This document shows positions 58,464-64,000 of a DNA stretch of 64,000 nt, piece after piece (positions within the stretch are counted from its first letter, which is position 1; every line of letters begins with the position of its first letter). This DNA comes from Chryseobacterium oleae (GTDB lineage: Bacteria > Bacteroidota > Bacteroidia > Flavobacteriales > Weeksellaceae), in the NCBI RefSeq assembly GCF_900115055.1, contig NZ_FOVD01000010.1, positions 62,001 through 126,000 of the forward strand, given 5' to 3'. Both the position numbers and the translations under genes were made by a program. The notes beneath the pieces were generated by a model. It worked only from the letters and a program-made list of their open reading frames with translations. It was not told where the DNA came from and did not search any database.

Positions 58464-58633
58464 TTTAACGCAAAGTTCTATTCTAAGACCGTACAGTATT
58501 AAGGAGAGCAAAGAAGGGAATCAATTTCATTGATTCGATTAAGCGGTGGTATCCGGCAGCTTCATCATCGACGTAGTCGAACTCTTTGCTTTGCTCAAAA
58601 TTAAGCGCTATGTAAATGAACCTTTGCGTTAAA
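58464..58633 (+). repeat. Family-2 intergenic repeat, copy 2
   Basis: A 170-bp element with about 15-bp terminal inverted repeats: TTTAACGCAAAGTTC at the left and GAACCTTTGCGTTAAA at the right (one extra base). It has an internal hairpin GAATCAAT-ttc-ATTGATTC (58518-58536). It shares both ends and the hairpin with 33768-33929. No ORF. The rest of 58339-58796 holds the terminator and the mutL promoter. Confidence 0.75.
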
Positions 58634-58769
58634 AAAAGAACATCCTCCTTTCAATGTTTTTTTCCTCCATCAGGGATAAAAACAGAACCGGACGGCAAAT
58701 TGTGATTAAAATGTTGATAATTAAATTTTAATTCACGGTTTTATTGTTTTAATTCCCGTTTTCATTGAC

Positions 58770-58777
58770 TATTTTTG
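58770..58777 (+). promoter_or_regulatory. -7 box (TATTTTTG) of the mutL operon
   Basis: An exact TAnnTTTG match 19 bp before the mutL ATG at 58797. Confidence 0.5.
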
Positions 58778-58796
58778 TAAGTTGATTAAACGTTTT

Positions 58797-60593
58797 ATGT
58801 CAGATATTATTCAGCTTTTACCGGATCATGTAGCTAACCAAATTGCGGCAGGAGAAGTGGTGCAGAGACCTGCATCCATTGTGAAAGAACTTTTGGAGAA
58901 TGCTATTGATGCGGAAGCGTCCAAGATAGAATTGATTATCAGGGATGCAGGAAAAAACCTGATCCAGGTGGTGGACGACGGCAAAGGAATGTCTGAGACC
59001 GATGCCCGGATGGCGTTTGAAAGACATGCTACGTCAAAAATCAAAGGAACGGAAGACATCTTTAAGATCTCTACCAAAGGATTCAGAGGTGAGGCGCTGG
59101 CTTCTATCGCGGCGGTTTCTCAGGTTGAACTGAGAACGAAGCAGAATGATGCCAAGATTGGAACCAATATCTACATTGAGGGTGGGGTATTTCAGTTTCA
59201 GGACCCGATACAGACTGCAGACGGATCTAATTTTCTGGTGAAAAACCTTTTTTACAACGTTCCGGCCAGAAGAAAATTCCTTAAAAATAATAATGTTGAA
59301 TTCAGACATGTCATTGATGAGTTTCAGCGTGTTGCCTTAGCTCATGAAAATCTGGAGTTTTCCCTGTTTCATGATGATGAAGCTGTTTTCAGACTTAGAA
59401 AAGGAAGTCAGATGCAGCGTATTGTAGATGTTTTCGGACGTAAACTACAACCACAGCTGATTCCTATCAAAGAAGATATTATCTGGTGTAAACTTCACGG
59501 ATTTGTGGCCAAACCTGAAGGCGCTAAAAAGTCAAGAGGAGAACAGTTTCTTTTTGTTAACGGAAGGTATTTCAAAAGTCCGTATTTCAATAAGGCGGTT
59601 CAGGAAGCTTTTGAAGGATTGCTTCTGCCGGGATATGTTCCTACATTTTTCCTGTATCTGGAAATGGATCCGGAAAAGATCGATGTGAATATCCATCCTC
59701 AGAAAACAGAGGTGAAATTTGAAGACGAGCACCTTATTTTTGCCCTTCTTCGTTCTACCATCAAAAGATCTCTGGGAATTTATAACGTTTCTCCAAGCCT
59801 TGATTTTGATAAAGATCCGGAAATGGATGCGATGATGAATAAGCCTTTTCCAAGCAAAGGAAACAGTGGAGGCGGTGTGATCAAGATGCCGGAAATTATT
59901 GTAGATAAAGACTACAACCCATTTATTGAAGAGCGAAATGTACGTCCGGAGGAGATTCAGAATCTTACGGAAATGTACCATCAGAATATGACAGCAGAAC
60001 CTTCGAAGATTAATTTATTTGAAGACGAAGATTTCGATGAAGACCTGATGAGGTTGCCGAACGGCTATTGGCTGTTCAACAAAGGCGATGTAACCCTGAT
60101 GCTGGATCTTGGAAGAATGCACAGACTGGTTGTTTCCGAAAACAATAAAACATCAAGGAAAAACAATATCAATGTAAACCCCAACAGCCATGCTTTGCTG
60201 TTTTCTCTGGAGTATCATATGAACGAAATTGAGAAGAGTAAATACAATTCTTTCAAAAAATTTCTTCCGGAACTCGGGTTTGACATGAAAATTGCACATG
60301 AAAGCGTGCTGAGAATAGATGCACTTCCCGAAGGACTTAAAGAAACCCAGGCAATGAAGTTTCTGGAGAACCTTTTTGAGATCCTGGAATATAAGACTGA
60401 AGAGGAATTTATGCAGTTTTATCTCAACCAGTGGAACAAAATGCATTCGAAATCAAGGTTCGATTTTATTTATAAGAAAGATGCGGAACAGGTCATCAAA
60501 GATTTTACAGCTTTAGGCTTCCCGGAATTTTTACCGGATGGCAAAAGATGTTTTTATGAAGTTCCGTTTAATGATTTTAAAAAGAAATTTTAA
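58797..60593 (+). CDS. mutL: DNA mismatch repair protein MutL
   Basis: A 598-residue MutL. The GHKL ATPase half (1-335) is canonical: LPDHVANQIAAGEVVQRPASIVKELLENAIDA, DDGKGM, RHATSKI and FRGEALASIAAVS. The C-terminal dimerisation half (about 415-598) lacks the endonuclease motif DQHAxxExxxxE: the equivalent strand reads MLDLGRMHRLVVSE. It also lacks the CPHGRP zinc motif. So it may be a non-nicking MutL, as in E. coli, though E. coli differs by having MutH. It starts a run of same-strand genes with 3-bp spacing to the rhomboid gene. Confidence 0.95.
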   Translation: MSDIIQLLPDHVANQIAAGEVVQRPASIVKELLENAIDAEASKIELIIRDAGKNLIQVVDDGKGMSETDARMAFERHATSKIKGTEDIFKISTKGFRGEALASIAAVSQVELRTKQNDAKIGTNIYIEGGVFQFQDPIQTADGSNFLVKNLFYNVPARRKFLKNNNVEFRHVIDEFQRVALAHENLEFSLFHDDEAVFRLRKGSQMQRIVDVFGRKLQPQLIPIKEDIIWCKLHGFVAKPEGAKKSRGEQFLFVNGRYFKSPYFNKAVQEAFEGLLLPGYVPTFFLYLEMDPEKIDVNIHPQKTEVKFEDEHLIFALLRSTIKRSLGIYNVSPSLDFDKDPEMDAMMNKPFPSKGNSGGGVIKMPEIIVDKDYNPFIEERNVRPEEIQNLTEMYHQNMTAEPSKINLFEDEDFDEDLMRLPNGYWLFNKGDVTLMLDLGRMHRLVVSENNKTSRKNNINVNPNSHALLFSLEYHMNEIEKSKYNSFKKFLPELGFDMKIAHESVLRIDALPEGLKETQAMKFLENLFEILEYKTEEEFMQFYLNQWNKMHSKSRFDFIYKKDAEQVIKDFTALGFPEFLPDGKRCFYEVPFNDFKKKF

Positions 60594-60596
60594 AAA

Positions 60597-61325
60597 ATGT
60601 TTAACAATATACCACCCATCACAAGGAATATTATTATAATCAATATTGTAGTATTTATTGTTACCTATTTTCTAGCAGATATAGCAACTGAATATCTTGC
60701 TGCTTTTTATCCCTTTTCTCCGTTTTTCCATTCATGGCAGATCATCACGCATATGTTTATGCACGGAAGCATTATGCATATTTTGTTTAATATGTTGACA
60801 TTATATAGTTTTGGCCCTATCTTGGAACAGTCATTGGGAGAGAAAAAGTATCTGATCCTTTATTTTTTAAGTGGGCTGGGAGCTTTTTTCCTTTTTAATC
60901 TATGGAATTTTGTTGAAGTTCAGCAGTTGGTAAGTGAATTACAGCAGCTTGGGTTTAATGTCAACGCTTATTTTTCAGGAGCAAATGTCGGATTTAGCGG
61001 AGATGCAGCTTCGGTTCTTAAACAGAAAGAACTATTAGTAAGCGTGCAAAAGATGATGGGAACACCTATGGTTGGTGCTTCTGGAGCTATTTTCGGAGTG
61101 ATAGCAGCCTTTGCCACCCTTTACCCTGATTCAAAGATCATGATGATGTTTATTCCGGTTCCTATAAAGGTTAAATACCTGATGCCTATCGTTATTGTCG
61201 TTTCTATATACCTTGGCGTTTCCGGAAACGGAGGCGGTATTGCTCACCTGGCACATGTTGGCGGCGCATTAGTTGGCTGGATTCTTGCAAGGATATGGAA
61301 AAAACATTTGTATAGATTCAATTAG
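60597..61325 (+). CDS. Rhomboid family intramembrane serine protease
   Basis: A 242-residue protein with six to seven spans. The catalytic Ser lies in GASGAIFGV (about 161-169), and the His in AHLAHVGGALVGW near residue 220. The first-span to L1 loop (HSWQIITHMFMHGSIMHILFNMLTLYSFGP) is typical. The loop between spans 3 and 4 (about 104-145) is longer than usual, with FVEVQQLVSELQQLGF. It cleaves membrane-protein substrates that cannot be named here. Confidence 0.93.
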   Translation: MFNNIPPITRNIIIINIVVFIVTYFLADIATEYLAAFYPFSPFFHSWQIITHMFMHGSIMHILFNMLTLYSFGPILEQSLGEKKYLILYFLSGLGAFFLFNLWNFVEVQQLVSELQQLGFNVNAYFSGANVGFSGDAASVLKQKELLVSVQKMMGTPMVGASGAIFGVIAAFATLYPDSKIMMMFIPVPIKVKYLMPIVIVVSIYLGVSGNGGGIAHLAHVGGALVGWILARIWKKHLYRFN

Positions 61326-61334
61326 AAAAATTCT

Positions 61335-62324
61335 GTGAAAGTTTTCCGTCTTATCATATTAATCCTGCATCTCGGTATTTTATTCCTGCTGCTGGGTACT
61401 TTATTGAATGCGTATGTTCCGCCTAAAATATTTCCGTGGTTCAATCTGCTGTCTTTAGGGTTTCCTGTGCTGGTTATACTGTATGCAATATTTACTCTGT
61501 TCTGGCTTTTCAGCTGGAAAAAAAGAACTTTTGTCTTTATGCTGGCGGGACTATTCTTTATGGTTCCTGTACAGAGATGGATCAATTTCACTTCCGACAA
61601 AAAAGAAAAAGCAGACCTGAAAGTACTTTCTTTTAATGTTAAGGCTGGTTTGCTCGGTGCTGATGCCGTTAAGGAATACCTGAACAGGTCTGATGCCGAC
61701 GTAATTATGCTGCAGGAGTCCGGGAGTAAAATCTCGGTCCGAGGAATGGAGGGAAGTGGCAAAAATGGAGTACTGAAGGTCTTTTCAAAATATAAAATTA
61801 TAGATTCTAAGGAACTTATTAAGAGTGATTCTGAAAGCAATAATGCGTATGCGTCCCAGACAGATATTGAAATTAATGGAAAAATATACCGGTTTATCAA
61901 TATGTATCTGGAGCCTTTTAAATTTGAAAAAGGGATGATCAAAATGGATGGTCTCAAAGAAGAGGATGAAAGAAAGATGAAGAACATCGTTAAAAGACTG
62001 ATCCCGGTTTTTAAAAAGCACCAGGACCAGGTAAGTACTATTAAAGAAAGCATTGAAGCGTCACCTTATCCCGTTATTCTTGCCGGAGACTTTAATTCTG
62101 TTCCGAATTCTTACGAATATTATCACTTGTCTGATGGTCTCGAAGATGCCTTTGTAAAAGCGGGAAAAGGAAGTGCAACCAGTTTCCACGACTACAAATT
62201 TCCAATCAGAATTGATTATATTTTCACCTCAAAAACGATCCTGCCGGTCAGCTATACTGTGGACCGAACTGTAAAGATTTCAGATCATTATCCTGTAATA
62301 GGAAAATTTTCACTAAATCATTAA
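61335..62324 (+). CDS. Membrane-anchored endonuclease/exonuclease/phosphatase family protein (paralog 1)
   Basis: A 329-residue protein starting at a GTG (61335), 9 bp after the rhomboid stop. Three N-terminal spans (about 5-80) are followed by an EEP domain: FNVKAG (about 96), MLQESG (about 117), AGDFNSVPNSYEYY (about 247-260) and the final SDHYPVIG (about 315). All catalytic positions (Asn, Glu, Asp-x-Asn, Asp-His) are present. The domain probably faces the periplasm. The same architecture is repeated in the next gene. Confidence 0.9.
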   Translation: MKVFRLIILILHLGILFLLLGTLLNAYVPPKIFPWFNLLSLGFPVLVILYAIFTLFWLFSWKKRTFVFMLAGLFFMVPVQRWINFTSDKKEKADLKVLSFNVKAGLLGADAVKEYLNRSDADVIMLQESGSKISVRGMEGSGKNGVLKVFSKYKIIDSKELIKSDSESNNAYASQTDIEINGKIYRFINMYLEPFKFEKGMIKMDGLKEEDERKMKNIVKRLIPVFKKHQDQVSTIKESIEASPYPVILAGDFNSVPNSYEYYHLSDGLEDAFVKAGKGSATSFHDYKFPIRIDYIFTSKTILPVSYTVDRTVKISDHYPVIGKFSLNH

Positions 62325-62401
62325 TAATCATAAAATTAGTTAAAGGTTTTGAGCTTGGTAGGGTTTTTGATGAAGAGAATCGTACCCTAGTCCGTTATTT
62401 C

Positions 62402-63376
62402 ATGAAGCCGAGCCAGTTCTTACTATTTATTCACATTGTTATTGCCGTGTTGCTCTTATGCACATTGGGCAACGCATGGATTCCGCCTAACTTTTTAGGC
62501 TCTCTTAACCTTCTTTCGCTTGGTTTCCCCTATCTGATTATCGTATATGTCCTACTTACATTGGTTTGGATTGTTAAACGCAAGAAAATAGCCATTGCAT
62601 TTTTGTTAGGAACATTTCTTTTTTACAACCCCGTAAGACGATGGGTTAATTTTTCTCCAAAAACAGAAAGTTTTAAGTCCATCAGAGATATCAAAGTCAT
62701 TACGTTTAATGTAAAATATGGCGATTTTGGCTGGGATAAAGTGAAAAAATACATTGCTGATCAGGATGCCGATATTATTCTGGTTCAGGAAAAAGACACC
62801 AACAGGGCTATCAGAAAGGATATGGTAAAATATCCTTCAGTGATTCTGAAGACGAAACACAAAATTGTAAGACAGGAGAAGCTGATTGAAGAAAGCGCAA
62901 GAGGAAACTCTTTCTATGCTGATGTAGATATCAACGGAAAAATTATAAGAGTCGTGAATGTGTATCTGGAGCCATTCAGACTGCATAAATCAATGCTTAA
63001 ATTTGATGGTTTTGCCAAAGAAGGCGGGAAAATAGCGAACCTTTTTGCGCATATGACACCTACTTTCAAAGCCCATGAAGATCAGATCAGAAAGATTCGT
63101 AAGGTAATCGATTTTTCACCTTATCCGGTGATCTTGGCTGGAGATTTCAACTCGGTTCCCAATTCTTATGAATATTATAATCTTGGGAAAGATCTTCAGG
63201 ATGCGTTTCTTACGGTAGGAAACGGAGCCTCAACCAGTTTTCATGATTATAAAGTGCCTCTTAGAATCGACTATATCTTTACTTCAAAGTCTATCGTTCC
63301 TCTAAGCTATAAGGTAGACCACTCTGTAAAATTATCGGATCACTATCCAGTAATTGCAGAATTTCTGCTAAATTAG
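62402..63376 (+). CDS. Membrane-anchored endonuclease/exonuclease/phosphatase family protein (paralog 2)
   Basis: A 324-residue close relative of the gene upstream: same three N-terminal spans and EEP motifs (FNVKYG, LVQEKD, AGDFNSVPNSYEYY, SDHYPVIAEF). The tandem pair results from a duplication. 77 bp separates them and no terminator is obvious, so they may share the mutL transcript. Substrate (phospholipid, DNA or nucleotide) cannot be told from sequence. Confidence 0.9.
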   Translation: MKPSQFLLFIHIVIAVLLLCTLGNAWIPPNFLGSLNLLSLGFPYLIIVYVLLTLVWIVKRKKIAIAFLLGTFLFYNPVRRWVNFSPKTESFKSIRDIKVITFNVKYGDFGWDKVKKYIADQDADIILVQEKDTNRAIRKDMVKYPSVILKTKHKIVRQEKLIEESARGNSFYADVDINGKIIRVVNVYLEPFRLHKSMLKFDGFAKEGGKIANLFAHMTPTFKAHEDQIRKIRKVIDFSPYPVILAGDFNSVPNSYEYYNLGKDLQDAFLTVGNGASTSFHDYKVPLRIDYIFTSKSIVPLSYKVDHSVKLSDHYPVIAEFLLN

Positions 63377-63380
63377 TTCC

Positions 63381-63743
63381 ATGAAAAATTTACTCTCTGC
63401 GGTTTTTGTGATACTGCTTTTGCTGTCGGCCTGTTCAAAGAAAGAAACACCGGGTTTTGCAGCAGATGAGCAGGTGAAAATTCATTATGATACCGCTGCT
63501 GTCGATTCATTTTCAGCAGGTGCCACATCAGTAGATATTGTCCGCCAGATCAGAATGTCATCACAGAAATATCAGGATTCTATAAAGGAAGCTGAAAAAC
63601 TTAAGAAAGAAGAGCAAAAGCTGAAAGAAGAGCTCGAAAAAGAGAACAAAAAGAAACTGGAAGAAGAGAAGAAGAAGACGGAAGCAGAGAAAAAACAGAA
63701 AACATCAGACACTCCGCCAGCCAATGGAGCGAAGACAGAATAA
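63381..63743 (+). CDS. Small lipoprotein with Lys/Glu coiled coil
   Basis: A 120-residue protein with a lipobox (LLSAC, Cys at about 18). The C-terminal half (about 67-110) is an extended Lys/Glu/Gln coil (KLKKEEQKLKEELEKENKKK). No enzyme motif. The tail ends TPPANGAKTE. Only 4 bp after the EEP gene. Probably outer-membrane or periplasm-facing. No family recognised. Confidence 0.75.
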   Translation: MKNLLSAVFVILLLLSACSKKETPGFAADEQVKIHYDTAAVDSFSAGATSVDIVRQIRMSSQKYQDSIKEAEKLKKEEQKLKEELEKENKKKLEEEKKKTEAEKKQKTSDTPPANGAKTE

Positions 63744-63784
63744 AATTCACCAAATATTAAAAACCTTTTAAAAAAATATACAAT

Positions 63785-64000
63785 ATGAAAAAACAAATCT
63801 TAGCAGCAGCTGCCATCGCAGTATTTGTTGTATCATGCACAAAGTCTACGACTAAAACAGAACAGGTTGAAGGAACCGACGGGTCTGTAACGACCACCAC
63901 GACTACCGTTTCTGAAACATCTCCTCATGTGGATACTGCTAAAATAGACAAGGCGAAGGAAGATGTAAAAGCTAAAGTAGATGCGGCAGGAAACAAAATA
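63785..64000 (+). CDS. Lipoprotein, 3' end cut by window edge
   Basis: The first 72 codons of a lipoprotein: signal MKKQILAAAAIAVFVVSC with lipid-anchored Cys at 18, a Thr/Ser-rich linker (TDGSVTTTTTTVSETS), then AKIDKAKEDVKAKVDAAGNKI, a likely apolar helix. It lies 41 bp after the preceding lipoprotein gene and probably shares its transcript. Confidence 0.7.
   Translation, partial: MKKQILAAAAIAVFVVSCTKSTTKTEQVEGTDGSVTTTTTTVSETSPHVDTAKIDKAKEDVKAKVDAAGNKI

Noticed and set aside
58464..58480. ACGCAAA at 58469 as a further operator copy
   Set aside because: It shares only one half-site. The partner TTWGYGT at the right spacing is missing, and the sequence belongs to the family-2 terminal repeat.
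61322..62053. A 243-codon open frame on the minus strand
   Set aside because: It is antisense to the EEP-family gene at 61335, whose catalytic motifs and paralog prove the plus-strand reading. The antisense product is Ser/Leu-rich without domains.

Overview
The window looks like a chromosome segment of a flavobacterium, most likely Chryseobacterium or a close Weeksellaceae relative (Bacteroidota). The signs are low GC, Bacteroidota -7 promoter boxes (TAnnTTTG) placed 10-40 bp before many starts, few Shine-Dalgarno sequences, a type IX secretion sorting domain, TonB-linked and GLPGLI-type outer-membrane genes, FeoB with its Cys-rich partner, and several families known mainly from this phylum. 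The genus is an inference from gene content, not a database match.

Layout. 1-7.3 kb: a partial kdsC with a DUF2520 gene, an ECF sigma factor operon, two paralogous secreted proteins, and lepA. 7.4-17.7 kb: a DUF1579 lipoprotein, then the most interesting region, an NrtR-type Nudix regulator followed by a 13-gene operon for NAD/ADP-ribose chemistry (NADAR, 2OG-Fe(II) oxygenase, coiled-coil protein, VWA protein, PurA paralog, DUF4291, a small crystallin-J1-named protein, two macro domains, sirtuin, ADP-ribosylglycohydrolase, KptA, metallophosphatase). 17.9-31.4 kb: M14 peptidase, a Cys-rich pair, a JmjC protein, an outer-membrane barrel, a GLPGLI protein, feoAB, DUF4421 and glmM. 31.8-36.7 kb: a TPR protein, EamA, aat, DUF3127 and four tRNAs. 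37-44.9 kb: accessory DNA with two duplicated surface proteins, a MocR regulator, a GNAT enzyme and dispersed intergenic repeats. 45-54.3 kb: a T9SS-exported phosphodiesterase and a phosphonate-type uptake/catabolic operon (TonB receptor, DUF5690 transporter, FAD oxidoreductase, phosphonatase-like HAD) beside an XRE-cupin regulator. 54.4-64 kb: a two-component system, a USP-like protein, DUF1275, mutL, rhomboid, two EEP phosphatase-like paralogs and two lipoproteins.

How the key region may work. Four copies of a 21-bp imperfect palindrome (TTWGYGT-N7-ACRCAAW) lie before nrtR, before the NADAR gene (two copies) and inside the operon. In two places the first half-site is the TTTG of the -7 promoter box. 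This predicts repression by the adjacent NrtR-type protein, including of its own gene. The operon encodes removal enzymes for at least three ADP-ribose linkages (base, O-acyl/ester, arginine or other N-glycosidic), NAD-consuming enzymes (sirtuin, KptA) and a PurA-like ligase whose aspartate-binding loop is gone. Between the two macro genes a 27-codon scar looks like the C-terminus of a deleted third macro/PARG-like (TIGR02452-type) gene. I found no recombinase or phage gene near it, so I treat it as a regulated NAD/ADP-ribose salvage or nucleic-acid de-ADP-ribosylation island. A defence role is possible but unproven.
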